DNA from: CAYYNP01 sp964472545
Lineage (GTDB): Bacteria > Planctomycetota > Planctomycetia > Pirellulales > Thermoguttaceae
Assembly: GCA_964472545.1 (NCBI GenBank)
Contig: CAYYNP010000002.1
Span: forward strand, 36,298-100,297
Length of the DNA stretch: 64,000 nucleotides
Reading direction: 5' to 3'
Below are positions 1-8,631 of the stretch, in pieces. How positions within the stretch are numbered: the stretch's first letter is position 1; every line of letters begins with the position of its first letter. The notes below the pieces were generated by a model. That model was not told the origin of the DNA. It saw only the letters and a list, made by a program, of their open reading frames with translations, and did no database searches. Both the position numbers and the translations under genes were made by a program.

Positions 1-2
1 GT

Positions 3-737
3 TACGGCCCCGAACTGGTCGCCGACGGTTCCAAGGAAACCCGCTGGAATGCACAGGACGGCACATCGGGAGACCAGTGGTTGGAAATCGATTTCGGCGA
101 GAAGAAAGAGTTTGATCGGGTAGCGATCACCGAGGCGTTCGACCGGATCACGTCCTACAGCGTTCAATACCTCGAAGGCGGCAGGTGGATGGAGTGCGTC
201 GGCGGCACAACGCTCGGGCATAAGGTCCACACCTTCGACCCGGTGACCTCTTCCAAGGTCAGGCTTTCTATCCACGATATCAAATCGGACAGCGCTTCGA
301 TCGCCGAATTCACGATAGCGCTTGGCGATGCAGCGATCGGCGACGGGAAACCGCATCCGCCGGCCGGCAGTCGAAACGAGCAAGGCGGCATGGCGGTCTT
401 TCTTAAGAGACCCACCGCGAGAACGCTGCAGGAGACACTCGATCGGATGTTGGCCGTCTATGACGTGGAATTCGAGCCGGGCAAAGCGCTTCGTTACATT
501 CACAAGATCAAGGACGAGAACCATATTTACTTCCTGGCCAATCTCGGCGAGACGCCGATCGCCACCCGGATGGAACTCCGGGGAAGACTGTGCCCGGAAC
601 TCTGGAACCCCCACACGGGCGATATTTCCGTGCCGAAGTACTTGCACGAGAAGAGGGACACGGTTGACGTCACCAAGCTGAAGATAGACCTGGCGCCGAC
701 AAGATCCCTGTTTATTACCGCCCATGAAGAAGAGTAG
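3..737 (+). CDS. Secreted glycosidase, C-terminal part (5' end outside window)
   Basis: The frame is open from base 3 with no start in context, so the N-terminus and the catalytic part lie to the left. The first ~85 visible residues read as an F5/8 type C (discoidin) beta-sandwich, with the usual RWNAQ..., GDQWLEIDFG and later KVRLSIHDI strands; this fold binds carbohydrate outside the cell. Residues ~130-244 (HIYFLANLGE, then GRLCPELWNPHTGDI) match the C-terminal beta-sandwich of large bacterial glycosidases such as GH106 rhamnosidases and related families. The following genes are a fucosidase, another glycosidase and a sugar porter, so a role in breaking down a plant or algal glycan is likely. 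The exact family cannot be fixed without the missing part. Confidence 0.7.
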   Translation, partial: YGPELVADGSKETRWNAQDGTSGDQWLEIDFGEKKEFDRVAITEAFDRITSYSVQYLEGGRWMECVGGTTLGHKVHTFDPVTSSKVRLSIHDIKSDSASIAEFTIALGDAAIGDGKPHPPAGSRNEQGGMAVFLKRPTARTLQETLDRMLAVYDVEFEPGKALRYIHKIKDENHIYFLANLGETPIATRMELRGRLCPELWNPHTGDISVPKYLHEKRDTVDVTKLKIDLAPTRSLFITAHEEE

Positions 738-1267
738 CAGAACACGGCGCCATTACACGGCTGGCAGGATGGAGGCATCGACTGCACGCACGCCATCGCG
801 GCAACCGGCTTGCTGCGCCACCGCCACCCGCGAATCAGGCCCTATCCTCCCCGCGGACACCTCACGCTGTGGATTTGGGAGCAAAAGACCCCGCCGGTCG
901 TACACCCATCACAACACACGGATTTGTGGTAGAATCGGGGACGGTATTCGATATGCCACGCCACGTCAGTTTGGCCGATGGCCGAGCGAGGTGCCACAGT
1001 ATCCCACGTAACTGAAGGGCACGCGTCGTAGACGACACGCGATTCGCCTCGCGAAGGACGTCGCCAAGGATGCGGCGAAGACTTGCTCGAGTTGCAAGTG
1101 TCATCGTTTCAGCAGGACTGGATTCGTCGCGAAACACAGATGACCATCGGAACGTTACGCCGGAAGCTGGCAGACTGATCGCGAATAGGAAAGGCCCGTT
1201 CGGCTGGCAACGCGTCGCGTACGCCCCAGACTTTGGCAAATGGAGATTCTCACCTGAAAGGGAAGAC
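738..1267. other. Intergenic, no gene recognised
   Basis: About 530 bases between the glycosidase fragment and the fucosidase. Short open frames run through it, but none has a convincing start, ribosome binding site or recognisable protein. No repeat or RNA gene was seen. It probably carries the upstream control region of the fucosidase. Confidence 0.5.
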
Positions 1268-2308
1268 ATGAAAACACAATTGGCAGCAACATGCCTGATC
1301 CTGGGGATGATCGGCACGGCTTATCCCGCCACGCCTGAGATCAACAAGACCAAGCTGCCCGACGAGGTTCGCGCCGAGCAGGTGCAAGAGATGAAGTGGG
1401 GCATGTTCGTTTGCTGGTCGTTCAGCACTTTTGCGGGCCAGGAATGGACGCCGACTCGCGACAAGGACGCGTCCTACTTCAAAGCCACCGGCTGCGACAC
1501 GGACCAGTGGTGCCAAACGGCCAAAGACGCGGGCATGGGATACATCCTGTTTCTGGCCAAGCACCACGACGGTTTCTGCCTCTGGGACACGAAGACCACG
1601 GAGAAGAAGGTCACCAACAGCCCGCTCGGCATCGACGTGCTGGCCCAGCTTCGCAAGTCCTGCGACAAACACGGGATCAAGCTGGCGCTCTACTTTTCCG
1701 AGGGCGATTGGAACTGGCCGGGTGCGGGCGACGGCGGGAGAAACGGCGGCACAAACCCCGAAACAAAGAAGACGCAGCTTGAAGAGTTGCTGACGCAATA
1801 CGGCCCAATCGAGTTCTGGTGGATCGACCACGCGATCGGTACCGGCGGGCTTTCACACGACGAGACGGTCCGGTGGATGCACAAGTTCCAACCCAACACG
1901 TTTGTCGGATTCAACCACGGGCAGCCCGCAGGGCGCCTTTGCCTGCGTGAGAGGGGACGCCCCGGCAAGATCGGCGACAAGGACGCGTCCAAATACAACA
2001 AGGATGCCGAAGGGTCATTCAAGGGCTATCAGGTTGCCGAGTTCACCTATCCTATCCTCCCGCCACACAAGGGCGGCGCGCAGTGGTTCTATTCCCTACC
2101 CAAGCACGATAACCTCTGCCATCCGGCTGCCAAGGTCTACAAGGACTACCAAGGCGCGATGCAGTACGGTAACATCTTCTCGATCAACATCGGTCCGAAC
2201 TACGCGGGGAAGATCCGCGACGTAGACGTCAAGACGCTCAAGCAAGTGGGGGAGATGATCAAGGCAGGAAGTACCGCCCAACCGGAGAATCCGTCCGACG
2301 AGAAGTAG
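1268..2308 (+). CDS. GH29-like alpha-L-fucosidase, secreted, short form
   Basis: Predicted secreted alpha-L-fucosidase, which removes terminal fucose from glycans. The ATG at 1268 follows AAGGGA and opens a signal peptide (residues 1-20, cut near AYPA). The family hallmark KHHDGFCLWDTK is at residues 98-109. The likely nucleophile is Asp187 in EFWWIDHA. Two oddities: the protein is 346 residues and stops after the catalytic barrel, without the C-terminal beta-sandwich of many GH29 enzymes; and the usual HWG near the N-terminus reads CWS (Cys49), so a residue that normally contacts fucose is changed. Family membership is firm, but true fucosidase activity is less certain. The next gene starts 24 bases downstream, so the two are likely co-transcribed. 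Confidence 0.82.
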   Translation: MKTQLAATCLILGMIGTAYPATPEINKTKLPDEVRAEQVQEMKWGMFVCWSFSTFAGQEWTPTRDKDASYFKATGCDTDQWCQTAKDAGMGYILFLAKHHDGFCLWDTKTTEKKVTNSPLGIDVLAQLRKSCDKHGIKLALYFSEGDWNWPGAGDGGRNGGTNPETKKTQLEELLTQYGPIEFWWIDHAIGTGGLSHDETVRWMHKFQPNTFVGFNHGQPAGRLCLRERGRPGKIGDKDASKYNKDAEGSFKGYQVAEFTYPILPPHKGGAQWFYSLPKHDNLCHPAAKVYKDYQGAMQYGNIFSINIGPNYAGKIRDVDVKTLKQVGEMIKAGSTAQPENPSDEK

Positions 2309-2332
2309 CCGCGCCATTTCGAGGAACGAACC

Positions 2333-3598
2333 ATGAACGACAGACAGCGAGATGGGCAGGATCGGCTGAGCCGCCGTGACATCCTGGTCGGCCTTGGAAC
2401 GGCGGCAGCGGGATTGTCCGTGGCACAGACGGCCACCGCGGCGGCGGATGCTGCGACGGTGAATTCCACAGTAACCGCGGAGCCCGGCGTGGATCTCGTA
2501 GACGATCACTTTGCGTCGGGCTCCGGTCACCATTTTGGATCGCAGGTGATCCACTACGGCGAGATGAGCGGCTTCAACGTCACCCCGATCAGCCAGGACA
2601 AGGCCGCGCCGTGCTATCAACGCCCGGGGAACATGAGCAACCCGACGGTGGCACCGTTGCTTCAGAAGATGAGGGAGATCGAGGGCACCGAGCGGGCCAT
2701 CGGCGGCCCTTGCGGCATGGGGATCATCTCCCAGACCTACCTGGCGCTGTTGAAGCCGGGCGATCGGGTGCTAACGCACCGCTGCAACTACGATTGGGTG
2801 ATGACCCTCTTTCGGCAGTATCTGCCGTCGTGGGGTGTTGAAGTTGAACTGCTGGACCTGACCGATCCGGACCGTCTGGCCGCCGCGTTGAAGGCGAAGC
2901 CGGCAAAGATCGTCCACTGGGAGCCTTACGTCAATCCGACGATGGACGTGTTGGATTCACCCGCGCTGATTCGCATTGCCAAGCAGGCGGGCGCCCTGGC
3001 AGTCCTCGACAACACTTGGCTTACGCCTTATCTCTTTCAGCCGGCCCGCCTAGGCGCAGATTTGGTCATTCACAGCGTCACGAAGTACGTCGGCGGCCAC
3101 GGCAATGCCATGGGTGGGGTCGTATCGGGCCGCAAGGACCTGGTCGACAGAATCGAGAAAGCCCAATGCTGGCTGGGCGGATTGATGCGGCCGATGGATG
3201 CGTTCTTGGTCACGCAAGGAATCAAGACGTTGCCGATGCGGATGCGCCAGCATTGCCAATCCGCTCAGCAGGTCGCCGAGTTCCTTCAGTCCCACGCGGC
3301 CGTGGCGCAGGTACGCTATGGCGGGCTGCCGGCCTGGAACGGACTCGATTTCCTAAAGGGCTTCGGCGGCATGCTGGGAGTTCAGTGGAAGAGCGACTCG
3401 GTCCACAAGGGGCTCGGCCGGCACGTCCGGCTCATCCTCGATCAGACCAGCCTCGGCGATCCCGTGACTCGCATCACCCAACGACGGGAAGAGAAGGACC
3501 GGGGCATACCGCCGCGTTACACGCGGGTTTCCATCGGCCTGGAGGAGCCGGAGGATATCATTGCAGACTTTCGCCACGCGATTGCCAAGTGTGGCTGA
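2333..3598 (+). CDS. Tat-exported Cys/Met-metabolism-type PLP enzyme
   Basis: A 421-residue fold-type I PLP enzyme of the Cys/Met metabolism family (cystathionine gamma-synthase/gamma-lyase, methionine gamma-lyase). The PLP lysine is Lys251 in HSVTKYVGGHGN, and the PLP-contacting Asp is in AVLDNTW. Unusually, it starts with a twin-arginine signal (SRRDILVGLGTAAAG, residues 13-27) followed by an Ala-rich cleavage region. That implies folding with the cofactor in the cytoplasm and export across the inner membrane. It sits 24 bases after the fucosidase and upstream of a second Tat-exported enzyme. The substrate cannot be read from the sequence. Family assignment is firm; export is inferred from the signal. 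Confidence 0.85.
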   Translation: MNDRQRDGQDRLSRRDILVGLGTAAAGLSVAQTATAAADAATVNSTVTAEPGVDLVDDHFASGSGHHFGSQVIHYGEMSGFNVTPISQDKAAPCYQRPGNMSNPTVAPLLQKMREIEGTERAIGGPCGMGIISQTYLALLKPGDRVLTHRCNYDWVMTLFRQYLPSWGVEVELLDLTDPDRLAAALKAKPAKIVHWEPYVNPTMDVLDSPALIRIAKQAGALAVLDNTWLTPYLFQPARLGADLVIHSVTKYVGGHGNAMGGVVSGRKDLVDRIEKAQCWLGGLMRPMDAFLVTQGIKTLPMRMRQHCQSAQQVAEFLQSHAAVAQVRYGGLPAWNGLDFLKGFGGMLGVQWKSDSVHKGLGRHVRLILDQTSLGDPVTRITQRREEKDRGIPPRYTRVSIGLEEPEDIIADFRHAIAKCG

Positions 3599-3761
3599 GC
3601 CCTATGGGCGTCACGCCGCCCAGCTACATCCGACCCGATAAGCCTCCATCCTGAAAGGACCAAGAGGTTTCGCAAAGTGGCACGGGGCATCACAATAACC
3701 ACAAACGCGCCGGGCTGGGGCATGGCGGGGCTGTTGCAGAAATAGACACGGAGATCATCAA

Positions 3762-5096
3762 GTGAAACGTCGCGAGTTTTTCAAAACGGCCGGCGGAGTG
3801 TCGCTGGCGAGCGCGCTGCGCGGCTTCGCCGCTGCGTCTGAACCTGCGCCGCTCGACGTGGAATCGCTTTTCGAGGCCAACAGCCCCGAGGTGCTCGCGC
3901 TGGCCCGGCGCGTGATGCAAAAGTGCGTGCTCGAGAAGATTATGCCGCCGACGCCGCCGTTGAAAAACACCTGGATCGTCCCCGGCGGGCCGTACTACAA
4001 GGGCCAATGGATTTGGGACACGATGTTCGTGGTCGATCTGTTGAGCATCCTGCCCGACAAGAAGAGGCTGATCCGCGACGTTTTCCAAAACTACTGGGAC
4101 TTCCAGGACCGCTGGAACCGGGACGCGCCGGAGTATGCTCGCGACATGATCACGGTGGCCATTAAGACGGAGCCGCAAGAGGTGCGGCAGTTTTCGCAGA
4201 TTCCGATCCTCGCCTGGGGCGTCGAGAGGGTCTACCGACGCAACGGCGACAAGGAACTTATCGAGCAATGCCTCGGCCGGCTCGAACGGTTCCACGACTG
4301 GTATTGGCGCGAGCGGGATCTGCACGACAACGGGCTGATTACGCTCGGCGCCTACACGGGCAAACTGCAGCACGCGCGGTGGGAGACGTTCGACTACGAA
4401 TGCAACATGGACGACATGCAAATGACCGCCCATCCCAAACGCAAGGGCCCCAAAGAAGGCGCCTGGTACGCCGACGTCTGCGTGCCCGGCAACAACGCCT
4501 ATCTGATCCTGGGCGAACGAAGCCTCGCCAGGCTGGCGGAAATCGCGGGCGACAAAGCGATGGCGGAAAGGCGCAGGCTGCGCATGGAAAAGGGCGTCAA
4601 GGGGATGCGCGACCACATGTGGGACGACCAGGCGGGTACGTTCCTCTCCGTCAAGCGCGACACGCTCGAGAAGATCCCGGTGGCAACGATTGGAAGTTGG
4701 ATTCCGCTGGCCGCCGGCGTCCCGACCGCAGCGATGGCCCGCCGCATGGCCGAGGTGCTGGCCTCGCCCGCCTGGCAGACGCCGCTGCCGGTGCCCACGG
4801 TCGATCGAACCGACAGGCGATGGAAGTCCAACGCCTTCTGGCGCGGTGACGTCTGGCCGCCGACGAACTACCAGATCGCCTCCGGCCTGGCCGCCTATGG
4901 ACATAAGGACCTTGCCGCAAAGATCGCCGACAAGACCATCGCCAACGCCATCAAGAACGGCATCAGCGAACACTACGATTCGATTTCCGGAAGGCCGCTG
5001 GGTGTGCGCGACTACTGCATGAGCAGTACGCTAGTGACCATGATGCTCGACGGACTTTCCCGAGAGCACGTACTGAAGCTACGCGACGCGGATTGA
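3762..5096 (+). CDS. Tat-exported six-hairpin glycosidase (GH63/MGH1-like)
   Basis: A 444-residue protein starting at GTG with a twin-arginine signal (KRREFFKTAGGVSLASAL). The mature part reads as an alpha/alpha six-hairpin toroid like GH63, GH37 and mannosylglycerate-hydrolase-like enzymes: GQWIWDTMFVVDLL near residues 82-95, alternating helical hairpins, and FWRGDVWPPTNYQIASGL near residue 360. In these families the acid and base residues sit in such WD and WRG contexts, but I cannot name the exact pair. It lies in the same plus-strand run as the fucosidase and the sugar porter, so hydrolysis of an oligosaccharide outside the cytoplasm with uptake by the next gene product is a reasonable model. 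Confidence 0.75.
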   Translation: MKRREFFKTAGGVSLASALRGFAAASEPAPLDVESLFEANSPEVLALARRVMQKCVLEKIMPPTPPLKNTWIVPGGPYYKGQWIWDTMFVVDLLSILPDKKRLIRDVFQNYWDFQDRWNRDAPEYARDMITVAIKTEPQEVRQFSQIPILAWGVERVYRRNGDKELIEQCLGRLERFHDWYWRERDLHDNGLITLGAYTGKLQHARWETFDYECNMDDMQMTAHPKRKGPKEGAWYADVCVPGNNAYLILGERSLARLAEIAGDKAMAERRRLRMEKGVKGMRDHMWDDQAGTFLSVKRDTLEKIPVATIGSWIPLAAGVPTAAMARRMAEVLASPAWQTPLPVPTVDRTDRRWKSNAFWRGDVWPPTNYQIASGLAAYGHKDLAAKIADKTIANAIKNGISEHYDSISGRPLGVRDYCMSSTLVTMMLDGLSREHVLKLRDAD

Positions 5097-5140
5097 ACGG
5101 TCGAGTCTCTGGGCTCCATATCGAGATGAAGGACTGATCT

Positions 5141-6802
5141 ATGGAACCAGTTTCCCACGGCACCTCGCAGCAGCGCGGCAGCGTCGTCTATCTCACACGC
5201 GTGGTCCTGGTGGCCACGCTTGGCGGCCTGCTGTTTGGCTACGACACGGCCGTAATCAGCGGGGCGATCGGGTTCTTGCAGGCGCACTTCGAGTTGACCG
5301 CCACGATGAAGGGTTGGGCGGCGTCCAGCGCGCTGGCCGGCTGCATTGTGGGTGTCGTGCTGGCCGGATCGCTCAGCGACCGCTTCGGCCGGCGCAACGC
5401 GTTGATCACCGCGGCAGTGCTGTTTTTGGTCTCGGCCGTCGGAACGGCCGTGCCGCGAAGCCTGACCGCGTTCGTCGTCTTCCGCATCATCGGCGGGATA
5501 GGCGTGGGGGCCGCCTCGATGACCAGCCCGATGTATATCGCCGAAATCAGCCCGGCGCGGTTGCGCGGACGGATGGTCTCGATCAACCAGCTCGCCATCG
5601 TGCTGGGGATGCTGGTGGTCTACTTCGTCAATTACTTCATCGCCGAGCCGGCCCCCACCGCCGGCCAGGTTCGCCTATTGCTCAATGAAGCGTCCGCCGC
5701 CGACGCGATGGCCGACGATCCGAACTTCAACCTGGCCGAGGAAAAGGCCGCGGCGACGGCGCTTGCGGATGAGCAGGCCTTGCAGGCCGTGAAGGATCGC
5801 TTCCCTAAGATTAAGTACTTGCCGCCGGTCGTCGGTGAGGACGAGCAGGCCGTCGGTCGGCGCAAAGCCATGGCGCAGCAAGACCAGGCGATCATGCTCG
5901 CCTACGTGAAATCGACGTGGAACGGTCAGACCGGCTGGCGATGGATGTTCGCCTCGGAGGCCTTCCCCGCGCTGGCGTTGCTGCTGTTGCTGTTGACCGT
6001 ACCGGAAAGCCCGCGCTGGCTGACGGGCGTGAATCGTTCGGAAACGGCGCGGCGAATCCTCGAGCGCGTCGACGGCACCGAGCACGCCGATCGCGAGATG
6101 CAGGAAATCCGCGCTGCGCTGGCCGAGGAACCGGTTGCGCTACGGCAACTCTTCGCACCCGGGCTGCGGCGAGTGCTGTGGATCGGCGTGGTCTTGGCCG
6201 TGCTGCAGCAGGTCACCGGGATCAACGTCTTCCTTTACTATGCGCCGGAGATCTTCAAGGGAATGGCCGGCGAGAAGATCGACGCGGCTCTGCTCCAGAC
6301 GGTCGTCATCGGGGTCGTGAACCTGGGCTTCACCGTGGTCGCCATCTGGGCGGTCGACCGGCTGGGACGCAAGCCGCTGATGATCGTCGGCTCGGCCGGG
6401 ATGGGGCTCTGCCTGGCCGCGGTGGGGCTGGCCGCCTGTTTCGGCCGTACCGACGCCTGGATCCTCGCCTTCATCCTGGGTTACATCGCCTGCTTCGCGC
6501 TGGCGGTGGGGCCGGTGACCTGGGTGATCCTCTCGGAGATCTTTCCCACCAAGATCCGCGGCCGTGCCTTGGCAGTGGCCACGCTCTGCCTGTGGACGGC
6601 CAACTTGATCGTCAGCCAGACGTTTCCCATGATGGACGAAAACCAATGGCTGATCGCCAAGTTCAACCACGGCTTTCCATTCTTCGTCTACGCAGGCTTC
6701 TGCGTGATCCTCGTTCTGTTCATGACCTTCGCCGTGCCCGAGACCAAAGGCAAGACGCTCGAAGAAATCGAACGACTCCTTGGTCGGTCGGACGTGAAGT
6801 AA
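5141..6802 (+). CDS. MFS sugar porter (sugar/H+ symporter)
   Basis: A 12-span major facilitator of the sugar porter family, predicted to carry monosaccharides across the inner membrane. Signatures: GGLLFGYDTAVISGA in span 1, DRFGRRNALI in the first cytoplasmic loop, RLRGRMVSINQLAIVLG before span 5, PESPRWL after span 6 and PETKGKTLEEIE at the end. At 553 residues it is longer than XylE-like porters (~490). The extra ~90 residues sit between spans 5 and 6 (about residues 172-262) as a charged, Ala/Asp/Glu-rich insert (MADDPNFNLAEEK...). It closes the carbohydrate locus and probably imports what the upstream secreted glycosidases release. Confidence 0.9.
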   Translation: MEPVSHGTSQQRGSVVYLTRVVLVATLGGLLFGYDTAVISGAIGFLQAHFELTATMKGWAASSALAGCIVGVVLAGSLSDRFGRRNALITAAVLFLVSAVGTAVPRSLTAFVVFRIIGGIGVGAASMTSPMYIAEISPARLRGRMVSINQLAIVLGMLVVYFVNYFIAEPAPTAGQVRLLLNEASAADAMADDPNFNLAEEKAAATALADEQALQAVKDRFPKIKYLPPVVGEDEQAVGRRKAMAQQDQAIMLAYVKSTWNGQTGWRWMFASEAFPALALLLLLLTVPESPRWLTGVNRSETARRILERVDGTEHADREMQEIRAALAEEPVALRQLFAPGLRRVLWIGVVLAVLQQVTGINVFLYYAPEIFKGMAGEKIDAALLQTVVIGVVNLGFTVVAIWAVDRLGRKPLMIVGSAGMGLCLAAVGLAACFGRTDAWILAFILGYIACFALAVGPVTWVILSEIFPTKIRGRALAVATLCLWTANLIVSQTFPMMDENQWLIAKFNHGFPFFVYAGFCVILVLFMTFAVPETKGKTLEEIERLLGRSDVK

Positions 6803-6891
6803 TCCTCGACGGCGCCCGGCGCGAGATGACGGTGCCAAGAGTCCGGCCCCAAGAGTAGCTACCCGGCCGGGCCCCCGTTGCCGAGCCTATG

Positions 6892-6987
6892 GGCCTGTCC
6901 GGAAACAACTTCGCAGTTTTTCGGGCGGATCATCACACGGAGTGTGATGGCTACCGTGAAGCGGACGAAGTTGTTTCCGGACAAGCC
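6892..6987. repeat. Nested inverted repeat, MITE-like
   Basis: 22-base arms at 6892-6913 and 6966-6987 (core TGTCCGGAAACAACTTCG) pair with one mismatch. The 52-base interior contains a perfect 8-bp hairpin (CATCACAC/GTGTGATG, 6931-6949, 3-base loop). The rest of 6803-7209 shows no gene. The layout suggests a small non-autonomous element or a folded RNA in the 3' region of the sugar porter. Confidence 0.7.
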
Positions 6988-7209
6988 CTATGCTCGTTCT
7001 CACGGATGTAGGTGGATCGGCTCCTCGGCCGCCATGGATTTCTTCCGATCGGGGGCAATTGCGTATTTCGACTACGAAATCGGGCGTCATGCACGCTGCG
7101 TACGTTCCAAAGTGCCATGGGGCCGCCTTGACCGCCGAGGCGTGCTGGAACAAACTGAATAATGGGGCGTGTTGGCTGTGGACCCCGTCTTCCACCGAGT
7201 CTATCGAGC

Positions 7210-8631
7210 ATGTCGATCCGTTTCCGTTGCCTTTCCGGCCATCGCCTGAGCGTGCCCGACAACCGGGCGGGCAAGAAAGTCCGCTGCCCGCGGTGCAAGG
7301 GCGTGGTGCAGGTGCCGAGGACCTCGGACGACGCGGCCACCGAAACGCGGCCGCCGGCCGAGAAACGCAAGACGGCGGCCCGGCCGAAGTCCACTCGGCA
7401 GACCGCGAGGAAGCCCGGTACGCCCACGGCCAAGACACCGCTTGCCAAGAACAAGACGACGTCGGTCCGCGGGCACCGGCCGAAAAAGTCTGCACCGGCC
7501 ACGTCCGAGGCCCAATCTCCGGCCGAACCCGCCAAGGGCCAACCTCCGAAGCTGCCGACGGCCAAGCCGGCCGCCAAAACGGCGCCAAGCATGGCCATCC
7601 TGGACGAAGAGGCCGTGGAGCGTGACCGGCAGCGGGCCGCGGCAAAGCCCCAGAAGTGGGAGGACCAGGTGCAGCCTGCCCCGGCCGTTCTCGACGAGTC
7701 GGCGCAGAAAGCCGACACTGCGGCCAAACCGAAGCCGCGGGGCAAAACGAAATCGCCGCCGCCCCCGCTGCCGGGGAAGAAGTTGCCGAAGAAGACGCCC
7801 GTCGCCAAGGTGGCCGCCGTTGCCAAGGTAGCCGCCGTTGCCAAGGTAGCCACCGTTGCCAAGGTAGCCACCGTTGCCAAGGTAGCCACCGTCGCCAAAG
7901 TGGATCGCCGCCGTCGGCTGGAGCCAAAACCGCCGCCGGTGCAAGTCCCGCCGCCGGCGCCGATGGCCGTGCTGGACCAAACCCCGGTCGAGGCGCCGCC
8001 GGCACGTTCGCTCCGCCGACATCGTCGCGATCGTCGACGTGCCCGGCCGGGCGACGCGGCGTCTCCGTGGTCCGGCGCGCCGGAACCTGACGCCGTGCCG
8101 CAGGTCGCCGATCCGCCCCGGCGAACTCGTCGGCATCGGCAGCGCTTGATCACGGCGGCCGTCTATCAGCCCGACGCCGGCCGCATCCAGACCGTGCGCT
8201 TCCTGGCACTTTGGCTGGCGGCGGCCGTGCTCTTCAGCGTGCTGCCGGCGCTGATCAAGCCGCAGTATTTCAACGTCGTGACCGCGCCCGGCTGGGCCCG
8301 GCTGTTGCTGCTGGCGGCCGGCTTGCAGGTGGTTTACGTCGTCTGGGCGGCCGCCGCGCCCGACTGGGGTACCCTCTGGGTGGCGATGATCGCGTTCGCG
8401 GCGGTGTCTGCCGGCTACGGATTCGCCGCGGCCGTGGCCATGGCCTCTGCGCCGGACCAGCCGCTGCTGCTGGGTATGGACGACGGCGTCCGCCGCACGG
8501 CCCGTCTCTGGTGCCCGGCCGTGATGGCCGTGATGGCCCTGGCCACCTATTTCTGCGGCCGCACCAGCGTCCGCTGGCGGCGGGCGGTGGAACTCGAACC
8601 GGCGATCGATCGGGCTCAATTACTCAACTGA
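7210..8631 (+). CDS. Zinc-ribbon membrane protein with low-complexity linker
   Basis: A 473-residue protein with no assigned function. The ATG at 7210 puts a zinc ribbon at the very start: Cys7, His11, Cys26 and Cys29 in FRCLSGHRLSVPDN...VRCPRC, a module common at the N-terminus of planctomycete membrane proteins. Residues 30-330 are a Lys/Pro/Ala-rich disordered linker. Within it six copies of the hexapeptide VAKVA(A/T) lie at residues 198-233. The C-terminus carries about four membrane spans (near 332-351, 368-388, 391-415 and 436-455). The plan is a cytoplasmic zinc ribbon tethered by a long linker to a small membrane domain. The last 16 bases overlap the convergent ThuA-like gene. Confidence 0.7.
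   Translation: MSIRFRCLSGHRLSVPDNRAGKKVRCPRCKGVVQVPRTSDDAATETRPPAEKRKTAARPKSTRQTARKPGTPTAKTPLAKNKTTSVRGHRPKKSAPATSEAQSPAEPAKGQPPKLPTAKPAAKTAPSMAILDEEAVERDRQRAAAKPQKWEDQVQPAPAVLDESAQKADTAAKPKPRGKTKSPPPPLPGKKLPKKTPVAKVAAVAKVAAVAKVATVAKVATVAKVATVAKVDRRRRLEPKPPPVQVPPPAPMAVLDQTPVEAPPARSLRRHRRDRRRARPGDAASPWSGAPEPDAVPQVADPPRRTRRHRQRLITAAVYQPDAGRIQTVRFLALWLAAAVLFSVLPALIKPQYFNVVTAPGWARLLLLAAGLQVVYVVWAAAAPDWGTLWVAMIAFAAVSAGYGFAAAVAMASAPDQPLLLGMDDGVRRTARLWCPAVMAVMALATYFCGRTSVRWRRAVELEPAIDRAQLLN
7801..7908 (+). repeat. 18-base coding minisatellite
   Basis: Six units of an 18-base repeat (consensus GTTGCCAAGGTAGCCACC), the inner ones nearly identical at DNA level, encoding VAKVA(A/T) inside the linker of the zinc-ribbon protein. 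Such arrays change copy number easily by slippage. Confidence 0.85.
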
